Positions 12,411-21,492 of a stretch of DNA of 64,000 nucleotides are shown here, piece after piece (within the stretch, counting starts at the first letter, position 1; each line of letters starts with the position of its first letter). The translations under genes were made by a program, and so were the position numbers. The notes beneath the pieces were generated by a model. It made no database searches. It saw only the letters and a list, made by a program, of their open reading frames with translations, and was not told where the DNA came from. The DNA lies in NCBI GenBank assembly GCA_001599815.1, contig BCIA01000001.1, forward strand, positions 2,856,934 to 2,920,933. The letters run 5' to 3'. This DNA comes from Furcasterigmium furcatum (Eukaryota > Ascomycota > Sordariomycetes > Glomerellales > Plectosphaerellaceae).

Positions 12411-12755
12411 ATTATCGGCTTCTGCTGTGTATCACAACCTTTGGACTAGCCTATGGACGAGGATGCGGGACCACGGCGCCATTACCAGTGGTGGTCTGGC
12501 TGCCGCCTGAAGCGGGGTTTCATTTGTAGATAGACGGAATTCGAGGCGACCGCTTACCAGTCTGTCTTCTCTCTGTCTTACGGGATGTGTGTCTACGCCT
12601 TCTTCCGACGTCCTACGCCCCACCGCCTGCTACGCCTCTCGCTTTCACTACGTGTACTCACCGTCCACGGGACGGAGGCGAATATCCCAGGAAGGCGACC
12701 AAGAACGCCATTTCATCACATGATTCATCTATTCGTGCTCCGCTCTCCTCGCCCT
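12411..12755. other. Short convergent intergenic region
   Basis: 345 bp between convergent stops; 3' untranslated sequence, nothing else seen. Confidence 0.5.
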
Positions 12756-14243
12756 CTACGCGGCCAGCAGCTCGATCTCCTCGGCCGTGAAGCCGAACAT
12801 GTACAGCAGCTCCAGGAGGCTGTCACCGTTGAGCCTCACGTCGGCCTCCATCTGCACGCGGGGCTTCGCGTTCCACGCGACGCCGAGCCCGGCGGCCTCC
12901 ATCATGAGCAGGTCGTTCGCGCCGTCGCCGACGGCGACGACCTGGGAGAGGTCGACGCCCTCCTTGCCGGCGATCTCGACGAGGAGGTCGCGCTTGCGCT
13001 GCTGGCCGACGATGAGACCCTTGACCTCGCCGGTGAGGGTGTTAGTCTCGGGGTCGATGACGACCTCGTTGGCGTGGGCGTGGTCGATGCCGAGCTGGCC
13101 TGCGAGCCAGGCGGTGAGGGGCAGGAAGCCGCCGGAGAGGACGGCGGTGCGGACGCCGAGGCGCTTGAGGGCGCGGATGAGGCGGGGGACGCCGTTGGTG
13201 ACGTCGAGGACGGGGCGGAGGTCTTCGAAGATGGAGGCGGGGAGGCCCTTGAGGAGCTGGACGCGCTCGCGGAAGGCGGCGTCGAACTCGAGCTCGCCGA
13301 GCATGGCGCGGTGGGTGATGTCGGCGACGCGGGCGGCGAGGTCCGGGGGATCGGTGATGGTGGCGGCGAGGAGGTCGATGACCTCCTGGGTGATGAGGGT
13401 GCTGTCCATGTCGAAGACGACGAGGCGGGGATGGCGGCGCCAGAGGGTGTCGGGCTGGAGGGCGACGTCGACGGACCACTCGCGCTCAAAGCGGTAGATG
13501 AGCTCGTGCCTGCGCAGGTCCTTCAGGGACAGGTAGTCGGGCGAGGGGGCCGGGCTGAGCGTCAACTCCACGACTTTGGCGGTATCCTGGCTGTCGAGGC
13601 AGCGGTGGGCCGAGGTGAGGTCCTCCTCGCCCTGGGGAAGGGGGAAGGTGGACATGAGGTGGAGGAAGGAGGTGATGCAGAGCGGGGAGATGTAGGAGCC
13701 GTACAGGTGGTCGAGCTGCTCGGGCTCGGCGGCGGGCGGTTCAAGGGGGAAGGCTGCCGGGTCCTGCGTCGGGGCGAGGTTGGCGGGGATGTCGGTACCG
13801 GGCCCCGAGACGTCGGATGAGACCGTGGCGGCCGTTGAGGACTTGGGAGGCGAGGCGCCGCCGGCGCCGTTGGCGACCCGGGACGCGCTGGCACGGTAGA
13901 AGAGGGTCGCGGAGAGGCGGCTCGACGTTTGGCCAGGCAGAGGGGTGCAGTTGGGGTGGGAGTAGGCATGGTTAATGCCGCTCTCGACGATTGTCGGCGG
14001 GTTCTCGGCCGTGGGGATGCCCTTGAAGTGGGTGTAGGCGGCGGGCGGCGGGGAGATGCTCGTCCTGCCCATGTCCTCGACGACGGTGTCGATACCGAAG
14101 CGACCTTCAGGATGCTGGGGAGGGCGATACTGCTGGTGGTCGCGGAGGAAGGAGTTGCTCCGCATGGACGAGGAGAATTGCGGCCGCTGAGCAGTGCCAG
14201 ACTCCCGCCGAGCAGAGGCGGTCGAGGTAGCGTCGTCGGCCAT
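12756..14243 (-). CDS. SER2: Phosphoserine phosphatase (HAD family)
   Basis: Single-exon gene, 495 residues. It catalyses the last step of phosphorylated serine synthesis, O-phosphoserine to serine plus phosphate, in the cytosol. HAD motifs are complete: nucleophile motif I VVFDMDST at about residue 272-280, motif II LSGGF at about 369, a Lys in the KGLIVGQQRKRDLL segment for motif III, and motif IV VGDGANDLLMM at about 435-445. The catalytic half (about 265-495) matches SerB-type enzymes. The 180-residue N-terminus is Ser/Pro-rich and disordered, then a region at about 190-265 resembles a partial regulatory fold. Yeast Ser2 is only about 309 residues, so the extension is notable but usual in filamentous fungi. 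The gene is head to head with PAPS reductase. Confidence 0.92.
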   Translation of the reverse strand: MADDATSTASARRESGTAQRPQFSSSMRSNSFLRDHQQYRPPQHPEGRFGIDTVVEDMGRTSISPPPAAYTHFKGIPTAENPPTIVESGINHAYSHPNCTPLPGQTSSRLSATLFYRASASRVANGAGGASPPKSSTAATVSSDVSGPGTDIPANLAPTQDPAAFPLEPPAAEPEQLDHLYGSYISPLCITSFLHLMSTFPLPQGEEDLTSAHRCLDSQDTAKVVELTLSPAPSPDYLSLKDLRRHELIYRFEREWSVDVALQPDTLWRRHPRLVVFDMDSTLITQEVIDLLAATITDPPDLAARVADITHRAMLGELEFDAAFRERVQLLKGLPASIFEDLRPVLDVTNGVPRLIRALKRLGVRTAVLSGGFLPLTAWLAGQLGIDHAHANEVVIDPETNTLTGEVKGLIVGQQRKRDLLVEIAGKEGVDLSQVVAVGDGANDLLMMEAAGLGVAWNAKPRVQMEADVRLNGDSLLELLYMFGFTAEEIELLAA

Positions 14244-16361
14244 GGTGGTGGAGGATTGAATGAATGAGGTACCGCGAAAAAGTTGGCGGGGTAAATTCGA
14301 GGATGCGAAGCGAGTCGTCGGTCTGGGATCGATGGCCGAATAATTCGGACAAGATGGGCAGGATGAAACTTCCGCTCGCTATCGTGATGCCTCAGAGGAG
14401 ATGACACTCGGAGCGTGGCCGGGCGCGGACAGTCGAGTAAGTAGCAGTCGCACGCACAAACACCGGCCAGCGGAGGAGAGAACCTGGAAAGGATGATGGA
14501 GTTGAGGGAACTTCAGTCGCATTGCCCCGCTACCGCGCGCCGGAGCCAAAGCTCCTCCGTCATGGGCCACGTGTGATTGGCCCAATTGAGTTTTGACAGC
14601 CCGCCTCCCCGCCCGACCTTGGCTCACCGAGGATGTCTAGGTGAGGGGTCAAGGTGAGCGGCCAGTCCCTGTATCGCAGTGCCTGGATCAGGGCAGACGC
14701 TTGTAAGTGCTGGCTAAGGGGTGAGAACTGCCTGCCACCTGTGATGGGGAATAAAACAGAGGAACTCTAGGTGAATTTTCGCTAGCATCAGATATCATTT
14801 CCAAGGGGACCAACATCCGCTTGTCCATCCGGTAGCATAGACAGTCTGCAGGACCGAGAAGCAGAGCCGTGTGTTCCAGGCTCCGACAAGTCAAGATTGC
14901 CTTGCGAAAGACTCTTCTTCCATATTGACTGATATCGAGAGCAGTCAAGTTTTTTCGGTCTCTGTGGCCCTCGGCCAGGAGTTTACTTCCTCACAAAGTA
15001 CGCCGATACTGAACTTCAGCCATAGCCAACGGTATTCTTCGCCCACCCGCATTTCACAGCCACTCCCACGTGAAAACAGAAGGTGGAGTTTAATCGTGCC
15101 TCATACTGATCTAGCCCCAGGGCATGATGGCTTCAATGTCGTCACCCCGAGCTGGCAAAGGTTCTAAGTCTGGAATCGATGCCAAGAGCTGGCCGATTGG
15201 CTTCGGAGATCGCAGATTGCCCCCGAAGATCCGACTCGACTGCCGCTGTGCCCGGTGTAGCGTTCACGGGAAATCCACCACGTCATCGTCAGTTGGGCTG
15301 ATTAGAAATGTCCTAGATTAGCAATATTCTAGAGTACCAGCACCAGAGATCTGCAACTCCAATAACACATCCATCCTGTGACTTTGGTGGACTTTGTTTC
15401 CAGGTTGTTTCGGAGTCAAACGGCCGGTTAATGAGCCGTGGGACAGGAGTGGATGACTAATCCTCCGACGCCGGCCTCCCGGAGACACTCGGGACCTGGG
15501 ATCTCCAATCCGGCAGAGAGGGCCTTCAGCCTTGAATCGGAGAAACACACGGTCGCATTCTCATCGAGAACAAACGAGCAGTTCACATACAGCCCTCCCG
15601 TGATTTAGAGCTTCCCTCACAGAAGCGAGAGATGACTCTTGGTGAACCCGCGCACCTCTTGAAGGGACCCTTCTACTCTGCCGCTTTGTATCCCACGCGA
15701 CGCCTCCAACGCTCAGCGCAACACCCCCCCGCGGTCCAAGACCGGAGAAGTCGATGCCCCAAAAAAATCACGGATTGCGTGCTCGTTGCTAAGCCAATAA
15801 GGGTTTAGCGCAAATGATGCCATCGCCGTCAACTCCACCAGTTTTGCGACTTCATGAAGTTCAAGGCGTGATGCGCCAGAGAGAAGCCTATCATTGCGCC
15901 ATACGCCGGCTCAAAGGGCAAATTACTAACCGTGCTTGGTGATCATAGTGCTCCGTAATACAGTGTTTCTGTCTCTGGGCCTTTGAGGCGAGTCTCCAGC
16001 GCGTTCCAGTGTGCCAGCCTGCCTTGTGAAAGCGGGATGCCCTCCATCCTTCCCGGGCCCCTCTCTCTCGTCTCGTCCACGTCCCCCTTAAAACAGAACT
16101 CTCTCTCCCCTTTCTCTTCTTCCCTCGATCTCTCCCAGAAAAGAAGACTCTCTCCCCGGATTCCATGCTCTTGCGTCATTCCATCCTAGACCATAAACAA
16201 CCAGAAGCAGAGAGTCAAGACCACACCCCCCAGCTCATACCCCAGACTCAGCTGCGGTCCTTGTCAACACACAGACAGAAAGACCCCTCTTCTCTTTAAT
16301 CCCTCTTCCTCTCTCCCTCCTCCTCTTCCCTCACACATTCATCCACCCTCACACGACCAAA
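14244..16361. other. Shared SER2-MET16 divergent promoter region
   Basis: 2.1 kb between two divergent amino-acid and sulfur metabolism genes. No supportable coding region. It contains one perfect CYS3/MetR-type palindrome at 15814-15823 and a CCAAT box at about 15794. From about 16040 to 16361 it becomes strongly CT-rich, typical of a fungal transcription start and 5' leader. Confidence 0.6.
15814..15823. promoter_or_regulatory. Candidate CYS3/MetR binding palindrome
   Basis: ATGATGCCAT is a full match to the ATGRYRYCAT consensus reported for the bZIP sulfur regulators CYS3 (Neurospora) and MetR (Aspergillus). It lies 538 bp upstream of the PAPS reductase start, a known type of target for this regulator. 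A CCAAT box sits about 20 bp upstream of it. Binding is inferred from sequence only. Confidence 0.5.
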
Positions 16362-17339
16362 ATGCCTGCCGCAGTATCTGAGCAGCAGACCCCCCTGAGG
16401 GTCGAGACCGAGACCGACTCCAAGCTGGACCAGCAGCAGGAGATCGAGTCCGGCTACGCCTCGGCCACCGACTCCCAGTCAACCGCCTCGTCGACCGCCG
16501 CCCTGCCCCGGATCTCCCTGACCAAGCCGCACCTGGATCACCTCAACGCCCAGCTCGAGACCATGTCCGCCATGGACATCCTCCGCTTCTCCAAGGTCAT
16601 GTTCCCCAACCTGTTCCAGTCGACCGCCTTCGGCCTCACCGGCCTGGTCACCATGGACATGCTCTCCAAGATCCAGGCCGAGTCCCCCTCCTCGGCCCCC
16701 GTCGACCTCATCTTCCTCGACACCCTGTACCACTTCCAGGAGACCCACGACCTGGTCGCCCGTGCCGCCGCCCGCTACCCCAACGTCAAGCTGCACATCT
16801 ACAAGCCCTCGGGCTTTGACACCACGGCCGAGCTGGAGGCGACATACGGCGAGAAGCTCTGGGAGGTGGCCTCGGAGATGTACGACTGGCTGGTCAAGGT
16901 CGAGCCCCTCCAGCGCGCCTACGACGACCTGAAGGTCGCCGCCGTGCTCACGGGCCGCCGGCGTTCGCAGGGTGGTGCCCGCGACAAGATGCCCATCATC
17001 GAGGTTGACGAGGAGCGTGGCGTCATCAAGATCAACCCTCTGGCGTCCTGGAACTTCAAGCAGGTGCGCGAGTACATCGACGCCAACAAGGTGCCGTACA
17101 ACGCCCTGCTCGACCAGGGATACAAATCTGTCGGCGACGTCCACTCCACCGTGCCCGTCGCCGAGGGCGAGGACGAGCGTGCCGGCCGGTGGAAGGGCCA
17201 GAACAAAACCGAGTGCGGCATCCACAACAAGAAGTCGCGGTACGCACAATACCTCCAGGAGCAGGCGCAGCAGGAGAAGCTGGACAAGGCGTCAGCGGCG
17301 CTCGAGAAGGTCGAGCAGGTCGTCGGGCCGGTTGCATGA
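16362..17339 (+). CDS. MET16: Phosphoadenosine phosphosulfate (PAPS) reductase
   Basis: Single-exon gene, 325 residues. The enzyme reduces PAPS to sulfite plus PAP with thioredoxin, in cytosolic sulfate assimilation. The nucleotide-binding alpha-hydrolase-like core begins near residue 55 (DHLNAQLETMSAMDILRFSK). The conserved segments FLDTLYHFQETHDL (about 122-136) and KPSGFDTTAELEATYGEKLWE (about 147-167) are present. The catalytic cysteine motif TECGIH is at residues 283-288. No iron-sulfur CC motifs typical of APS reductases are seen, which supports PAPS specificity. The N-terminal 50 residues are Ser/Gln-rich and the C-terminus is a Gln/Lys helix. The leader is CT-rich, and a CYS3-type site lies upstream, consistent with induction by sulfur limitation. 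Confidence 0.94.
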   Translation: MPAAVSEQQTPLRVETETDSKLDQQQEIESGYASATDSQSTASSTAALPRISLTKPHLDHLNAQLETMSAMDILRFSKVMFPNLFQSTAFGLTGLVTMDMLSKIQAESPSSAPVDLIFLDTLYHFQETHDLVARAAARYPNVKLHIYKPSGFDTTAELEATYGEKLWEVASEMYDWLVKVEPLQRAYDDLKVAAVLTGRRRSQGGARDKMPIIEVDEERGVIKINPLASWNFKQVREYIDANKVPYNALLDQGYKSVGDVHSTVPVAEGEDERAGRWKGQNKTECGIHNKKSRYAQYLQEQAQQEKLDKASAALEKVEQVVGPVA

Positions 17340-18286
17340 GGTCGGTCAGGTCGCGTCGTTGACCGACGGGGCATGAGAGACGAAACGTTGCATGATGGGA
17401 GGCGTTACAGCGGCCTGGATTTTACTGATAATGACGTGTGTGACCACCATCTCCCGGCGTAGTACTGGGGGTGCAGAGCATGGCGGCGCTGACCATGGTC
17501 GCGCGCACTGGGCGTTTTGGGCGTTAGAAAAGCGGATGAGCCGGGCATACGAGCCCGCTGAGCATTTGTCGACATACCTTTACATTTATTTGACTTGAAT
17601 CAAGAAACCATTCAATCAACCATCGGGCGGGCATGAGTGTGCTTTGAGTGAGACGGATGGCGTGACGTCCTCGGGTGAGGATCAGATAAAGTCGGCCAGC
17701 CGGCGGCGGCGGCGGGGGAGGGAGATGATGGTCGGCGACTCAACCCCGCTTCCTCCGCCCCCCGTCCACGGCTTCCGGCGGCTCTGGTCGCTCTGCCTCG
17801 CCGTGTGCATCTTGGGTTTCGATGCAGTTGCCTGATTCGGACGGGAAGCGATTGCCCTGATCCTGAATATTTTTCATTTATTTTTGGCGCATGTCTGGCG
17901 ATGCAGATGGATTTTGTGGTCGACCAAGTTCAGGGGCTGGACATCGACCGCTACATAACCGCCAACTCGAAGCAGGAAGTAGACTGCGAAGGAGAAAATA
18001 TCGGAGTTTCCCTCGGAGTCCCAGCATCAAGGTGGTAGGGCCATACGATGAGTAACCTGAAGTTGTTGATGGCTGCTGAGTACGTAGTACCTCAGTATTT
18101 AACATTCAACGTGTGTCAACTCTGTCCCGACAAAACCGCACGCCTCAAACTCAACTCCAGCCAAACATCGCCATCACGGTCCTAATGACTGTCACGCATT
18201 ATCCCCCACCTATATAAGCCTGAAATGAGCTATGATCAAATTCCAGTGGGGACCGCCGTCCCTCGCCAACCCGCGCAACTCTCAAG
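17340..18286. other. Intergenic region with (CGG)n tract
   Basis: About 950 bp between tandem plus-strand genes. It contains a CGG repeat at about 17701-17715 and, near its right end, the TATA box of the next gene. No gene is supportable. Confidence 0.5.
18211..18217 (+). promoter_or_regulatory. TATA box of the 2EXR-protein gene
   Basis: TATATAA, 70 bp upstream of the ATG at 18287, after a C-rich stretch. Position is compatible with a core promoter and a short leader. Confidence 0.5.
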
Positions 18287-19465
18287 ATGGACACACACCT
18301 CGCAGACGCCATGTCCCAACCCCAGATAGGTGACCGAAGCGGGAAGCAACCCCCAGCCACATTCCATGGCTTCGCTCATCTTCCATGTGAGCTCCGTCTC
18401 GACATCTGGGAGATGGCTATTCAGCACGAAGCCTGCCCCGGCGTCAAGTACTTCACCCTCTTCGTCGCCGAGAAAGACGATGCCGGGAAGGAAATCGGAG
18501 ACGAGGACGGGAATACCCAGCGAAGGGTCACGAGCCTTTTGCCTACCGCAACAGTGCGAGACCCAGAGAACAGTGTCACCGACGGCAGAGATGCCGCTAC
18601 CGTCAGGTACGGGCTTTCGGCGCCCAAGGTCCCAATGCGAAACTCCTCGGGGCCTTTGGAATACTCGTGGATCAAAGAAGACCGCTCAGGGCACACCAGG
18701 AATATCGGACTGTGGAATGCATGTAGCGAGTCGAGAACCGTCCTTGCTAGACATGTACGCAAGAAGAACAAAGGGAACCCCTCGACGGAATGCTGCCTGG
18801 TAGCGGCCCGGGAAAATGGAAGCGAGGTCTTCTTCCCCGGGAGTTCCTCTGACCTTTGGTGCCTCGATCTCGATCCTCGGGCTGTAGACAAAGGCGCATA
18901 TCAGGGCCTTGGCCCCTTCATCGAGCTTCTGCCACTCCCCCCGTATATATCCCCGGCTCGAATCAACATTGCCTTCGAGTTTCACCCTGACTGGAACTGT
19001 GGCATCGGAAGCACTCCTCTCTCCCAGATGCGCAGGGAGTCGTCGCCTCGGGGACTTGTCGTGCGGCTCCAGACCGCATTCCTGCACAGAGAAGGCCTTT
19101 GCAACACCACAATCTGGCTTATCGATCGGGAGCCGCACTCCTCCGAAGCCATGGGCGACCTGAAAGGCGTGCACATCTTTGCGGATGAGAAGGACACCTT
19201 CGTCGAGGGCAAACACGTGTTCCCGTTCCCGGGGAGGGAAGCGCGAGGCTCGGGCAAATTCCTGTTCTGGATGGCGCGTCTGCAGATGGGCCATTGCGGT
19301 GGTTGCAAGTCTCGCCTCACGGGTGGCCCTCTTCGCGACTATCAGGCGGCGTTTCGAAATCTTCATCCCCGAGATGATCCGTCGTCGAGTCGGTCGGCAC
19401 TTAGCGCGGGACTCCGTGATGATGGCTCGCTAGAATGCCTCCTCGTTGCCTTCCCTCCTTCTTGA
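18287..19465 (+). CDS. 2EXR domain-containing protein
   Basis: Single-exon gene, 392 residues. The segment FHGFAHLPCELRLDIWEMAI at about residues 25-45 is a clear 2EXR-type motif, named for the paired ExR in this fungal family; it is often described as F-box-like. The rest has no recognised domain. Two Cys pairs near the C-terminus (GHCGGCKSR) are visible. The family is expanded in Sordariomycetes and has no established biochemical role. The start is supported by the TATA box 70 bp upstream. The last 103 bp of the coding sequence overlap antisense with the end of the gene on the other strand. Confidence 0.8.
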   Translation: MDTHLADAMSQPQIGDRSGKQPPATFHGFAHLPCELRLDIWEMAIQHEACPGVKYFTLFVAEKDDAGKEIGDEDGNTQRRVTSLLPTATVRDPENSVTDGRDAATVRYGLSAPKVPMRNSSGPLEYSWIKEDRSGHTRNIGLWNACSESRTVLARHVRKKNKGNPSTECCLVAARENGSEVFFPGSSSDLWCLDLDPRAVDKGAYQGLGPFIELLPLPPYISPARINIAFEFHPDWNCGIGSTPLSQMRRESSPRGLVVRLQTAFLHREGLCNTTIWLIDREPHSSEAMGDLKGVHIFADEKDTFVEGKHVFPFPGREARGSGKFLFWMARLQMGHCGGCKSRLTGGPLRDYQAAFRNLHPRDDPSSSRSALSAGLRDDGSLECLLVAFPPS

Positions 19466-20853
19466 GCCCGCCTCTTGCGGGGAACTTCTTCCTCTATGAC
19501 AGACGGCGCACTGCGCGGCCTCTTGGGCGGTACTCCTTTCTCCCTGCTGGGATTTGAGCGGAGGATCTCGTGAGCGATCTTGGTACGGGCTCTGGCGTTG
19601 GCTTTCCGGATGAAGCTGTCGCGAAGGTGTTCCGCCAGGTCCCTCGCATTCAGCAAGGCGGTGACACCTTTTATGAAGGTCCCGAGGTCGTCCCTCAAGG
19701 AAAAGGAGGCGATCTCGGTCGTGTGGTATTCCGGGCGCCCGTGCTCGGTCATCGGCGCCGTAAGGTGGTGGGCATGTATTCGGAGGAGCCCGGAGTGATA
19801 GGTTGAGCTAAATGTGTATACGTTGCCGTCGTATTCCAGGTCCCCTTTCCCATAGTTCTGCAGTTTATGCATTGCGCGAGCCCCTAGCGCTCCGTGATAG
19901 CGAGCCTGACGGTCTGCTACAGCCGCACAGCCCCCCGGACCTTGGACCTCAATAAAGAAGTTCGGCGCGATAAGTTTGTACTGGTTGGTTGATGGGGTGA
20001 TGTGATGATCGAGCCGATCGCGGACTAACCGCCATACTTCCCGGGAACTCGCTCCGTGGTAGAGGTCGGGTCTTCGGGGGATAATGGTCCCGTCTGTGAG
20101 GTGCTCCAGGTTCCCAAATACTGTGGTGCTCGTGCGAGAACCGAGTGCTGGTATCACGTTTGCGAGTACATCTTGCTCATCTTTCGCCTGGGCATCGAGC
20201 TCCAGGAACACCTCGAAATCGCTATCAGAAAGGCTGGGGAGCAAAGCAGTCGGCCTCGGGGCGGTTAAGACCCTCATGATTGGCACCAAGTTAGGTTTCT
20301 GTGATGTATTTATTGTGTGGATATTATTGTCTGCCAGATGCAATTCGAAATCCCGGTTATAGGGCGACGACTTCTTGGTTGCCGAAGAGTAACTCGACGG
20401 CGTAGTGGCGCTCGTGACGAGAGAAGTCGGACATGAGGTTCCCCGTAGACAATACTAGAAAATGTCGTCAGCGATGAACTGTAAGGGAACCGAGGTCTAA
20501 CTTACTCCTCTAATATCCTGCAGGTCCGGTCCTCCGTGCCTTGCGAATCGAGCAAGGTCTCTCTGCGTCGTGATCGTACTCGAGGAGCAACCGCCTGGCC
20601 ACCTCGGAGACGGAGGAAAGGGGCGAGAGCATCGAGCGCAATTCCGTCGGTCGAACTCCCTCAATGCTTTGCGTGTCAGGTTGGTCTCGGACAGCCTGTC
20701 GTAAAACTCGGGCGGATAATCCCAAGACATCCATGCTTCGAGGTCGCGTTCGCTTCTGGTCTTGGCCTTTTTGGCTGGCGGACCACCCCGGAGGATGGGG
20801 GTTGCAGGGAGCCCGTCTTGATGTTGTTGTGCTTCCATGAGAGAAGAGGTCAT
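19363..20853 (-). CDS. Fungal protein of unknown function, expanded family
   Basis: Two exons, 20853-20506 and 20454-19363, with a 51-nt intron (GTAAGT donor, TTCTAG acceptor); 479 residues. I recall this as a multicopy family in plant-associated Sordariomycetes with no known function. Recognisable landmarks are LARFARHGGPDLQDIRG (about residues 99-115), the SSPYNRDFELHL segment just after the splice, and the central block NLEHLTDGTIIPRRPDLYHGA followed by LIAPNFFIEVQGPGG and ARYHGALGARAMHKLQNYG. The intron fits because it restores family sequence across the join. The C-terminal 60 residues are Arg/Ser-rich and look nuclear-localising. The linker between the splice site and the central block seems shorter than in relatives I recall. 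An ATAAATA element lies about 85 bp upstream. The 3' end overlaps the convergent 2EXR gene. Confidence 0.75.
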
Positions 20854-21492
20854 ACTGCATGTCGATGGGTATCCTTGTTGTCTAAAGTGATGGGATCATC
20901 GGAAGCAAGGCGAAGGGCGACGTCGTCGAGTCGATGTATTTATGTTGTCGGGGGACCAAGCAGCCTTTGGAGCCAACAAACAAAGACATCACTTCAATCA
21001 CAGAACACACACTGCTTTGATCAATCGCCGTCTCTCAGGCTCATTGTTACTCCTCTTCTATCGAGGGTCTGTCTACCGCCCCGGCCACACTGCTGCTCTC
21101 ATCATGCTCTCTACATGAGCCGCTATAAAGGGAAAAATGAAAATTACACCCAAAACGTCCCGGTGCCGCCCCCAGCCTCCACATATGAAGGCATCACCAA
21201 GGGGGAGAGGGATAGTGGAGAATAAAGTATGTACAGAATGAAAAGGAAACGTCAATGAGGGGGTATGTTAAGGAAAGGAGGGGACAGGAGAGACGGGAAA
21301 CACCCGTCTCCCCCGAGATTTCCCCCGGTCTAGTCATGGCATGCGTGTGGCCCGTCCCGTAATCCCCTGCACTCCTCGCTAATCCTGAAGCAAAGCCGGG
21401 CGGGCGGAGTTGGGGGGCGTCAAGTATGTACCAAGGGTGAGGTCGTATGTTCGGCCGTATGTACAGTGAGAGAGAGGGGAAGAGTGCCTCCT
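20854..21492. other. Intergenic region between tandem minus-strand genes
   Basis: 639 bp. Holds the promoter of the gene ending at 19363 and the 3' flank of the ferric-reductase gene. No gene recognised. Confidence 0.5.

Noticed and set aside
12585..13820. Plus-strand open frame of 411 codons
   Set aside because: Antisense shadow of phosphoserine phosphatase; Glu/Asp/Gly bias.
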